Below are positions 15,700-22,670 of a stretch of DNA of 31,287 nt, in pieces. The notes beneath the pieces were generated by a model. That model had not been told where the DNA came from and searched no databases. It saw only the letters and a program-made list of their open reading frames with translations. The stretch spans positions 1 to 31,287 of the forward strand of contig DBTN01000008.1 in NCBI GenBank assembly GCA_002307065.1, in the 5' to 3' direction. The position numbers and the translations under genes are program-made. The DNA comes from Akkermansiaceae bacterium UBA1315. GTDB lineage: Bacteria > Verrucomicrobiota > Verrucomicrobiia > Verrucomicrobiales > Akkermansiaceae. The stretch's first letter is position 1, and every line of letters begins with the position of its first letter.

Positions 15700-15715
15700 A
15701 CCGTCCTTGGACGGT
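15700..15715 (-). other. 5' leader hairpin of the STAS gene
   Basis: A perfect 7-bp inverted repeat (15700-15706 with 15709-15715) lies at about +5 to +20 of the transcript predicted from the promoter at 15728-15756 and 12 bases before the start codon. Its loop is only two bases, so the outer pairs must open by a pair. It may stabilise the mRNA or limit ribosome access. Confidence 0.5.
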
Positions 15716-15727
15716 CAGCGATTCCAG

Positions 15728-15756
15728 AATATAAAATCGATCGGTCTTTAGGTCAA
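15728..15756 (-). promoter_or_regulatory. sigma-70-type promoter of the STAS-PP2C operon
   Basis: On the minus strand TTGACC (complement of 15751-15756), a 17-base spacer and TATATT (complement of 15728-15733). Both boxes match the consensus at five of six positions. Confidence 0.75.
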
Positions 15757-15778
15757 CTACCCATCCGAAGAATTCAGC

Positions 15779-16246
15779 TTATCTCCAAAGATAGGACTGA
15801 CGAGTGTTTAAAACTTTCCCGGCACGTTTGAGCGAAACTTTCCAAGCGATCACCTTTCCATGGGTGAAGTAATTGTCGCCAATGACTGAGAATTCAGCCT
15901 TTCCGGCGGATTGATCGGAAGAAAACCGCTGCACCGATCGCTTGACCAGACTCGCCGTCGCCCCTTGTTGATATTCGAACAGAACTTCAACCGGCCCACT
16001 GCCCGCACCCGCCGGGTCGTCCCAGAGCACCGTATAATATTGGCCCAACCGCTCGCGGCGCTCCTGCATGCTCACCGCTCCGTAGAGGCGTCGCAGCTTT
16101 TCTCCACGTACCAATGCCTCTTCGCTGGTCGAGTCCGCTTGATCACGGAGGTAAAACTGCTTCACCACCAGCCCTTCTTTTTCCGCGGCGCAGCCGCTCA
16201 AAGCCATCACCGCCAACAGCAGATACCATCGTTTCACGTCGATCAT
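15779..16246 (-). CDS. small lipoprotein of unknown function
   Basis: A 155-residue product that I do not recognise. It has a lipoprotein signal with lipobox LSGC (Cys19), so it is exported and lipid-anchored. The mature part has a charged helix (about 36-68, RGEKLRRLYGAVSMQERRERLGQYYTVLW) followed by a beta-rich C-terminal half with VEVLFEYQQGATASLVKRS and GKVIAWKVSLKRAGKVLNTRQSYLW, which alternates in the way expected of a small beta sandwich. It is divergent from phoH, with about 100 bp between the starts. Confidence 0.65.
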   Translation of the reverse strand: MIDVKRWYLLLAVMALSGCAAEKEGLVVKQFYLRDQADSTSEEALVRGEKLRRLYGAVSMQERRERLGQYYTVLWDDPAGAGSGPVEVLFEYQQGATASLVKRSVQRFSSDQSAGKAEFSVIGDNYFTHGKVIAWKVSLKRAGKVLNTRQSYLWR

Positions 16247-16345
16247 TCAATCATCCGAAAAACTCCGCGCAAGACCCAAGATTTCTGCCGCTTGCCTCCA
16301 CGCGCATGATTGACCGGTTTCATTTCAGACGTTAAGGTGATCACA

Positions 16346-17311
16346 ATGATCGAGATCGAGAATGAAGAGGTGAAACTGGAGTTCGATACCCCCCAATTTC
16401 TCCATGCTCTATTTGCAAACGATCCGAAAAACCTCACCTTTCTCGAATCTTCACTCGGAGTCAAAGCGATCACCCGCGACGGCTGGATTACGCTTTCCGG
16501 GCCGCCTGAAGGATTAAAACGCGCTCAAGCGGTCTTCGCCGATTTAGAAGACGCCCAACGCAAAGGCCGCTGGATCGAAGGGCGCGATTTCCGCTTCGCG
16601 GTGGAAGCCGCTTCTGAAGGCAGAGCGGTCGGAGTTTCAGAGCTCTCGAAGGTCAAGCTGGTCGGTTCCCGTGGACGCAAACCGGTCATCCCACGCACTT
16701 CGAACCAGCTCGAATACGTCCGCGCGATGGAGACCTACGACGTGGTTTTCGGCCTTGGCCCCGCCGGAACCGGTAAAACGTATCTGGCCATGGCCATGGC
16801 GCTGACGCTTCTAAAAAGACGCTCGATCCACCGCATCATCCTCACCCGCCCCGCCGTGGAAGCTGGTGAGGCGCTCGGCTTTCTTCCGGGAGATTTACAG
16901 GAAAAAGTCGCTCCCTATCTGCGTCCGCTCTACGACGCGATTCACGACATGCTCGATCCCGAAGAAGCGCAACGCTACATGGAAGACGGCACGATCGAAA
17001 TCGCTCCTCTCGCGTTCATGCGTGGCCGCACCCTTTCGCGATCCTTTGTCATTCTCGACGAGGCTCAAAACACCACACGGGAACAAATGTTCATGACCCT
17101 CACCCGACTGGGCGAAGAATCACGGATGGTCGTCACCGGAGATAGCTCACAGGTCGATTTGAAACCAGGTGTCCGTTCTGGCCTCGCCGAAGCGGAACAT
17201 GCACTTCAGGGCATCGAAGGCATCGCCTTTATGAAATTCAATCGCGAAGATATCGTTCGCCACCCGGTGGTGGGACGCATCGTCGAGGCTTACGAACGCT
17301 ACCGCTCGTAG
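16346..17311 (+). CDS. phoH: PhoH-family ATPase
   Basis: A P-loop NTPase of the PhoH (PhoH/YbeZ) family, 321 residues, linked in other bacteria to RNA metabolism together with the endonuclease YbeY. The N-terminal domain (1-110) is KH-like and contains the GWITLSGPPEGLKRAQ segment; the ATPase domain has Walker A GPAGTGKT at 138-145 and Walker B VILDEAQN at 235-242. The frame opens with a TTG at 16310, but the ATG at 16346 has an AAGGTG ribosome-binding site six bases upstream (16334-16339) and is preferred. It converges with the lipoprotein gene at 17316; only four bases separate the stops. ybeY is not in the window. Confidence 0.92.
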   Translation: MIEIENEEVKLEFDTPQFLHALFANDPKNLTFLESSLGVKAITRDGWITLSGPPEGLKRAQAVFADLEDAQRKGRWIEGRDFRFAVEAASEGRAVGVSELSKVKLVGSRGRKPVIPRTSNQLEYVRAMETYDVVFGLGPAGTGKTYLAMAMALTLLKRRSIHRIILTRPAVEAGEALGFLPGDLQEKVAPYLRPLYDAIHDMLDPEEAQRYMEDGTIEIAPLAFMRGRTLSRSFVILDEAQNTTREQMFMTLTRLGEESRMVVTGDSSQVDLKPGVRSGLAEAEHALQGIEGIAFMKFNREDIVRHPVVGRIVEAYERYRS

Positions 17312-17315
17312 AATA

Positions 17316-17999
17316 TCACTCCGTTTCAGGAGCCTTTTCCTCAGACGACTTTTGCTCCGTGGCGGGAGCCGGAGTCGGGGCGCTCGGCGCAGGCGGAACG
17401 ATCCCGCTTAATGGAGTCAACGGCGGATTGGTCCCGGGAGCTGCTGCCCCAGGAACGATCGTCGTAGGAGTCGTCGTCGCCGCCGCAGGAGCAACCGATG
17501 GCGCTTCCGGATCGATCACCGCCGGGACCGCATCGCCCGGAGGGAGACTCGATGGATCAATGATCGGCAAAGGCGCGTTCGGATCCATCGGAATCACCCC
17601 AAACTCGCCAGCCGTTACTTCAGAACCGGCAACCGGTTGGGCGGCATCATTGACCAAAACCGTCGGCACAAAACCAACCTCTCCACTGTCGAGCTCGACT
17701 TTGACATAGCTCGCATCGGCGCTAATGACCTTCATCTGCACGTCCTTTTTCAAAAGCTTGTCCGCGTCACCATTGCCGCTAGGACGTTTTGAGAAAAAGG
17801 CAGTCTGATCCATCACCGTGCGGACAAACTGCCCTGGCGAAAAACCGGTTTCAGCAATCGTTTGCGGTGAATTCCGCAAACTTCCGCCACCTGCGGGTGC
17901 CAATGGATCAAACCCATCGCTGGAAAGGGGGGCATTCATCGTGCTGCAGGCGGTAAAACCAAGCGCAGCAACAGCGGAAACAGCCAACGTGAGATTCAT
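17316..17999 (-). CDS. proline-rich lipoprotein with SH3-like domain
   Basis: A 227-residue exported protein. Lipoprotein signal with lipobox FTAC (Cys18). Residues about 53-118 look like a bacterial SH3 fold: FVRTVMDQTAFFSKRP...LLKKDVQMKVISADASYVKVELDSGEVGFVPTVLV, with the typical hydrophobic 'WxKV' pattern in the form SYVKVELDSGEVGFV. The second half (about 125-227) is low-complexity, rich in Pro, Ala and Thr, with an acidic tail. The layout fits a cell-wall-spanning tether with a small binding module. Function unknown. It is 73 bp downstream of panD. Confidence 0.6.
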   Translation of the reverse strand: MNLTLAVSAVAALGFTACSTMNAPLSSDGFDPLAPAGGGSLRNSPQTIAETGFSPGQFVRTVMDQTAFFSKRPSGNGDADKLLKKDVQMKVISADASYVKVELDSGEVGFVPTVLVNDAAQPVAGSEVTAGEFGVIPMDPNAPLPIIDPSSLPPGDAVPAVIDPEAPSVAPAAATTTPTTIVPGAAAPGTNPPLTPLSGIVPPAPSAPTPAPATEQKSSEEKAPETE

Positions 18000-18072
18000 A
18001 GTGACCTAAGGTTGCACGGTGAAAATAACCGGTCAACGCCATTCCCTATGCGCAAATGCGACGCTTGCGATG

Positions 18073-18420
18073 TCAGCGCCCGCTACGAACGATGTTGTTT
18101 TTTTCGTCGAGCAGCAGATTTTTTACCACAACCGGCGTCGCGGAGTAGCCGAAAGCCATGATGGCCACCCGCTCGCCCGCTTTGATCAAATGGGCAGCGC
18201 CACCGTTGATCAGGATGTGACCCGTTCCCGGCTTGCCCGCCAAAACATACGTTTCCAGACGCGCTCCGGTCGTGATCGAGGCGACAAGAACTTTTTCACC
18301 CGCCCACAAATCCGCCGCTTCCATCAAATCGGTCGGGATCTCGATACTTCCTTCGTAATCCACATCCGCCGCCGTGATCATGGCGCGGTGCAATTTCGAT
18401 TTGAGGACTTCCCGTAACAT
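18073..18420 (-). CDS. panD: aspartate 1-decarboxylase
   Basis: Pyruvoyl-dependent enzyme that makes beta-alanine from L-aspartate for pantothenate and coenzyme A. The 115-residue proenzyme (start ATG at 18420, MLREVLKSKLHRAMI) keeps the self-cleavage site Gly24-Ser25 in YEGS, and the active-site residues Lys9, Arg54, Thr57 and Tyr58 are in place. NGGAAHLIKAGERVAIMAFG (about residues 73-92) matches the family. A longer in-frame start (TTG, 18462) adds 14 residues without family support. It lies 80 bp downstream of the surface-protein gene of the B12 locus and on the same strand, but nothing links the two pathways. Confidence 0.94.
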   Translation of the reverse strand: MLREVLKSKLHRAMITAADVDYEGSIEIPTDLMEAADLWAGEKVLVASITTGARLETYVLAGKPGTGHILINGGAAHLIKAGERVAIMAFGYSATPVVVKNLLLDEKNNIVRSGR

Positions 18421-18500
18421 GGCGGGAGCGAAAGCGGGCTTCGGCCCGTCGTCAAGTGGCAAGCTTCAGGAAATGGCGGGATTTGGCCAAAATCCGAAAC

Positions 18501-19418
18501 TCAGGGGACCCGGACGACCCGCCAGAAGCATTTCGGACCCGACATCGGCAGACTTCGCGACGTGATTCCGGACTCCAACTCCGGCGAAAACTCATCGCCC
18601 TGCTCCCAAACTTCCAAGTCCGTCGAACGATCAATCCGGTAAACACTGCCCGGATTGCTTTCCCAACGGATTTCAAAATTTCCACCCGTCACCCGACTGC
18701 TGACGACTTTAAATTCGCCGTCGTTTTGATGAATCACACCGATCGCCTCCAAATCAAATCCCCCCGAACCGGTCGTCGGATAAGGGTCGTAGATAATCTT
18801 TCCTTCACTATCCGTCGCCGAACCATCCCCCACAATGTCGACGATTCTGACAAACCGGACATTCTGTTTATCCAATTCCACCTCGTCCGGTAGGTCCGCC
18901 AGATCAAAAGGCGTTCCATACCCTCCACGATATTTCCCCGCCAATCCCGACAGATTCGTCGGATCCACTCCGCCAAACCCGCCCACCGGCGCCGGTGTTA
19001 ATGAATCGTTGGGAAACCGATAAAAATGGATCCCATCACTCGATACTTCGACGAATGCCAATTCCAAAAACGTGTTGCCGAACCCATTTTCAAAAACCGC
19101 GAAATCGCCCCCCTCACCATCTCGGATCGGATGAGGAAAAATCATCGTAATCACTCCTCCATTGCCAAGACAGACAATATCATACCGGTCATTCTTCGCC
19201 GGCCCGAGTGCCAGCGCCGGCGTCTTCCATTGGCTATCCACATTGGCTCCATAGGCGATCGCCGAAACACCACTCGCCCAGGCAACAAAATCCGGATGAC
19301 TAAAAATCATCGCCGTGGAGCCCGACGAACCTGCCGCTGGAGCATAAGGCCCCGCCAAAAGCGGACCGGTCAAAACCGCTCCCATGACCCATAAAAAAAT
19401 CCGTCGAAACATCATCAT
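18501..19418 (-). CDS. exported surface protein of the B12-riboswitch locus
   Basis: A 305-residue secreted protein with signal peptide (about 1-22, MMMFRRIFLWVMGAVLTGPLLA|GP). The body (about 55-230) has the conserved pattern DGEGGDFAVFENGFGNTFLELAFVEVSSDGIHFYRFPNDSLTP, DPTNLSGLAGKYRGGYGTPFDLADLP, VRIVDIVGDGSATDSEGKIIYDPYPTTGSGGFDLEAIGVI, which I recall from proteins called 'cell surface protein' found with TonB receptors and DUF4465 proteins. The C-terminus (about 240-305, FEIRWESNPGSVYRIDRSTDLEVW) is a beta-domain common in Verrucomicrobiota. No PEP-CTERM tail. Three ATGs in a row (19418, 19415, 19412) follow the receptor stop by two bases, so the gene is translationally coupled. Proposed role is surface ligand handling in B12 import; unproven. 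Confidence 0.6.
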   Translation of the reverse strand: MMMFRRIFLWVMGAVLTGPLLAGPYAPAAGSSGSTAMIFSHPDFVAWASGVSAIAYGANVDSQWKTPALALGPAKNDRYDIVCLGNGGVITMIFPHPIRDGEGGDFAVFENGFGNTFLELAFVEVSSDGIHFYRFPNDSLTPAPVGGFGGVDPTNLSGLAGKYRGGYGTPFDLADLPDEVELDKQNVRFVRIVDIVGDGSATDSEGKIIYDPYPTTGSGGFDLEAIGVIHQNDGEFKVVSSRVTGGNFEIRWESNPGSVYRIDRSTDLEVWEQGDEFSPELESGITSRSLPMSGPKCFWRVVRVP

Positions 19419-19420
19419 CT

Positions 19421-21409
19421 TCAAAATTCTTGGCGCACGCCGAGTTGATATTGGCGACCGGCCGCAGGGTACCAAACCCCGGCGTATTTCTCCGTCGCGT
19501 AAGTCTTATCCAGAAGATTATTCACACGGAAATAAAACGAAAGACCCGGCTTCGGCTCATATCGAGTCAGCAAATTCACTACTCCGTACGATGGCAATTT
19601 TTCCCGTCCATTTTCAAAATCATTTCCCTCAAACGATTCCCCATTGAATTGATATTCCCCCTGAAAACGAAAACCCTCGAACGGCCGTACACTCACCACC
19701 GCACTGGCTTGATGACGCGGAACAAGATAAACATTCTTCCCCGCATATTCGCCATCGCGAAACTTCGCAGTGAGATAAGTGTAATGCATGTTCACTTCCC
19801 ATCGCTCAGATCGATAACCCACATCTGCCTCCAATCCGTTGCGCCGGGTATCGGCAAAGTTCACATTGAGGTTCTGAAGATAATCATATCCGATCTCACC
19901 TTCCAACCATTGGGAGAACACATTCGCTCGAAAATCCCAAGATCCAGGCCGGAACTCCGCACCCAGTTCCACATTGTGACCGGTTTCCGCATGGAGCTGA
20001 TCATTGAACGGAACACTTAAAGGATAGCCCTGATACGCCGCAATTTCATCCGTCGAGGGCAAGCGATACAATCGATCGTAACGCAGCCACGACGCAATCT
20101 CGCTCACCGGTTCCCAGCGAATTCCCGCCTGCCAAGCGGTATTCGTTTCCGCTCCGTCGCGGGAAAAATTGAGCTCGGGATCTTCCGGGAACCACACACT
20201 CCTCGCTTTCGCCTCCACCTCCGATCGCTCAACGCGGCCCGCCACATTCACATGCCACCGCTCCCAGGGCTCCCACTCAATGGCGGTAAAGCCACCCAAA
20301 ACTTGCCGCTTCAGCTCCGCATCGCCCGTCAAATTGCGCCGCTCGATTTCTCCATACTGATCGAGTTCGAGGGAATCATCCCGAAAAGTCGCACCCACCT
20401 CGATCGACGCTTTCTGACCCTTCATCCGCCAAACCGGCGTCAACGTCATTTGATCTAACCGATTATCCGAATGTGACCCTGGCCCGAGATTCCACGACTG
20501 ATCACGCTGGGAATAGGTGAAAGGAATTTCAAAAAAATGATCTTCGCCTTTTCCGATCAGCAACGTCGAGTCCAGCTTCAGCGTTTCCTGCTCCGAGAAA
20601 TATTGATCACCAAATCCCGATTGCAGATAAAGCGACTGACGCGGATCTTTTTGATATTCCTCTTTCCCAAGCGGACCGGGAAATTCATTCAACTCATCGA
20701 TCCACGAAAGCCCCATCCGCCATTCGTTCCCACGGGCGATTTCCTTATTCCAGCGGAGTCCTGCGGATTCCATCTCGCTCGCCGAATGATCCCGCCATCC
20801 GTCGGTGAAATTCCTTTCCGCATCGAACGAAATACCATGTCCCTCGTACGTCCCGCTGTGCCCTAGCCGAGCAAGGAAATAACCATCGCTCCCGCCAGCA
20901 GCCTCAATCGAGCTGACCGGTTTGGCCGTCGCCGAACGAGTCACCAGATTGATCACACCACCCACTGCGTTATCACCAAACCGTGCGGTCTGGCTGCCTC
21001 TTAAAATTTCAACCTGGACCAGCCGGGAAAGCGGAACTTCCAACAACGACACGCTCGCCATGTCCGGCCGGTTGACCGGGCGACCATCGACCAGAATGAG
21101 AACACGCGAGGACGAATTCTCACCAAATCCCCGCAAATGAATACTTCCATTCGATAAATTCCCCGAAGTGCTGCTGATGCGGACGCCGCCTTCGCTCGCC
21201 AGCAAATCCGCCACCGACCGCGCACCCGATTGCACAATCGTTTTCTCGTCGATGATGGTCGAACTGCCAGCGAAATGCGGCGGCACCACCGATCCGCGAA
21301 TCGCCTCCACCAGCAATTCCGGCAATTCCTCGCGCGACTCCTGAGCCACCGCCAGAAAAGGCAGCAGCCACGCGGCAAGCGCGACGATCCGGGGGAAATC
21401 GTGTTTCAT
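19421..21409 (-). CDS. btuB: TonB-dependent outer-membrane receptor, BtuB-like
   Basis: Outer-membrane receptor of 662 residues for active uptake powered by TonB. It has a signal peptide (cleavage near 23), a TonB-box candidate (LLVEA, about 32-36), a plug domain (about 45-155) with IHLRGFGENSSSRVLILVDGRPVN and VQVEILRGSQTARFGDNAVGGVINLVTR, and a 22-strand barrel ending in a C-terminal phenylalanine (RQEF), the outer-membrane sorting signal. The plug and total size fit BtuB-type cobalamin receptors. The upstream cobalamin riboswitch (22445-22640) strongly supports a cobalamin or related corrinoid substrate. ATG at 21409 is used; a GTG at 21418 is possible. It sits between the DUF4465 gene and the surface-protein gene, in the same direction. 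Confidence 0.85.
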   Translation of the reverse strand: MKHDFPRIVALAAWLLPFLAVAQESREELPELLVEAIRGSVVPPHFAGSSTIIDEKTIVQSGARSVADLLASEGGVRISSTSGNLSNGSIHLRGFGENSSSRVLILVDGRPVNRPDMASVSLLEVPLSRLVQVEILRGSQTARFGDNAVGGVINLVTRSATAKPVSSIEAAGGSDGYFLARLGHSGTYEGHGISFDAERNFTDGWRDHSASEMESAGLRWNKEIARGNEWRMGLSWIDELNEFPGPLGKEEYQKDPRQSLYLQSGFGDQYFSEQETLKLDSTLLIGKGEDHFFEIPFTYSQRDQSWNLGPGSHSDNRLDQMTLTPVWRMKGQKASIEVGATFRDDSLELDQYGEIERRNLTGDAELKRQVLGGFTAIEWEPWERWHVNVAGRVERSEVEAKARSVWFPEDPELNFSRDGAETNTAWQAGIRWEPVSEIASWLRYDRLYRLPSTDEIAAYQGYPLSVPFNDQLHAETGHNVELGAEFRPGSWDFRANVFSQWLEGEIGYDYLQNLNVNFADTRRNGLEADVGYRSERWEVNMHYTYLTAKFRDGEYAGKNVYLVPRHQASAVVSVRPFEGFRFQGEYQFNGESFEGNDFENGREKLPSYGVVNLLTRYEPKPGLSFYFRVNNLLDKTYATEKYAGVWYPAAGRQYQLGVRQEF

Positions 21410-21475
21410 GACTTTCACAATGAGGGATGAATTCCGGGTTCTCCGCAGACGCGAAAAACCCGGCCATCAGAGAAG

Positions 21476-22297
21476 TCACGCACGCTTGCGGCGGAGGAAA
21501 ATCCCCAGCCCTGCGAATGTCATCAACAAGGCAGACGGTTCCGGCACGGCCAACACATTGTCGAAGGCGAAATAAGCCGGTGTATTGATCCCAAAAGCAC
21601 CCGTGTCCGACGACTCCATCGTGAACACGAGACTTTTCACATCCCCCAACGCACTCAAATCGACAAAGGTCCAATCGGTGATGACATAGTCATCTTCACC
21701 CCGGTAATCGGCGAGATAGAATTCCTGCGATCCGGTCGAATGGTTATCTTCGTCCAGGCCGGTGATGATGAGCTTAAACCAATCGGCGTCGGTCCCACTT
21801 TCACCTCCGAATTTTTTCCCGGGCCCCGACCCTAGCGCCGCGTCGCCCTGCAGCATCGACTGAGCCGCCCAGTAGGTATTGGTGATGGAAATGCCTAACC
21901 CGGTCAGATCCGTCACTTGATCGAACGTGATCGTCGGAGGATTCGCGCCGTTTCCGATTTCATATTCGGAAAAATAGGCAACCCCATACGTCGCGGAATC
22001 ATCGCCGCTGCCCGTCACCGAGCTGTATTGATTGCTGTAATCGGCATTCGTCGTATCGGTCGTATTGGAAAATGCGATTCCGCTCCAACTGTAAAAACCA
22101 CCGCCCCAATCCGTGTAATAATTGTTAAAAGACGCGCCGCCGGTGCTGATGCTGCCGCTGCCGTCTTGCCCGTTCCAAACCCCGGTCGGGCCATTGCTGC
22201 CGCCCAAAGGAATCTCTTCAAACCCAATCACCGCGGCAGTTGCCGATCCGATCAAAACGCCCGCCACCGCGAGCCCAAAAATTGCGCTTCGTTTCAT
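21476..22297 (-). CDS. DUF4465 protein with PEP-CTERM sorting tail (putative surface B12-binding protein)
   Basis: A 273-residue exported protein. Signal peptide about 1-20 (TATA-AV cleavage), a DUF4465 domain (about 25-250) and a PEP-CTERM signal at the end (VPEPSALLMTFAGLGIFLRRKRA). The DUF4465 pattern is clear: WSGIAFSNTTDT, NQYSSVTG, TGLGISITNTYWAAQSMLQGD, DWFKLIITGLDED, QEFYLADYRGED, WTFVDLSALGDVKSLVFTMESSDTG, TPAYFAFDNVL. In Bacteroides a DUF4465-like B12-binding lipoprotein (BtuH, from memory) sits in cobalamin-riboswitch operons with BtuB. Here the lipid anchor is replaced by a PEP-CTERM tail, which is cleaved by an exosortase (not in the window). It is the first gene after the riboswitch, with a GAAGAGA ribosome-binding site six bases upstream. 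Confidence 0.85.
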   Translation of the reverse strand: MKRSAIFGLAVAGVLIGSATAAVIGFEEIPLGGSNGPTGVWNGQDGSGSISTGGASFNNYYTDWGGGFYSWSGIAFSNTTDTTNADYSNQYSSVTGSGDDSATYGVAYFSEYEIGNGANPPTITFDQVTDLTGLGISITNTYWAAQSMLQGDAALGSGPGKKFGGESGTDADWFKLIITGLDEDNHSTGSQEFYLADYRGEDDYVITDWTFVDLSALGDVKSLVFTMESSDTGAFGINTPAYFAFDNVLAVPEPSALLMTFAGLGIFLRRKRA

Positions 22298-22444
22298 GTA
22301 TCTCTTCGTTGTTATTAACCGAGGAGAACAAGAACCGGGCCGACGGAAAAATCCGCGACTTCGTTTCTGCTCCCGTCACCTCTCTTTCGCGGAAAGGCCT
22401 CACGTTTCACATCCTCGGGGGAATGCGAAACCAGGACGAGTGAT

Positions 22445-22640
22445 TTGCGGGCGAAGTATTCGGACTCCCGACTCTGGGAAACCGGTTTGACCGGCCGCCC
22501 GCCTTTTTCCCGCCTTCACCTTCACCGAAGTAAAGATTGGCTTTCTGGGAAATCGTCGTCGGATACCGCAGCGCGACTGTTCCGGATTCTCACCGGATTC
22601 CATGCGCCCGCATCAGTTCATCGCCGCAAAGGCAACAAAC
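22445..22640 (-). ncRNA. cobalamin (AdoCbl) riboswitch
   Basis: On the minus strand, reading from 22640 down: the core GGAATCCGGTGAGAATCCGG (complement of 22582-22601), then AACAGTCGCGCTGCGGTAT, the AGCCA block near 22540 and GGCGGGAA near 22512, and the B12 box AGTCGGGAGTCCG (complement of 22461-22473). This is the order and spacing of the cobalamin riboswitch. The expression platform between it and the start codon at 22297 shows no clear terminator, so control may be at translation. It lies 148 bases upstream of the DUF4465 gene. Boundaries are approximate. Confidence 0.9.
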
Positions 22641-22670
22641 GCCAGAGGTTCTGACAAGCCCGGTTTTTCC

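Noticed and set aside
18478..18496. Hairpin downstream of the surface-protein gene as a terminator
   Set aside because: Six-bp stem of low GC with no T-run on either side.
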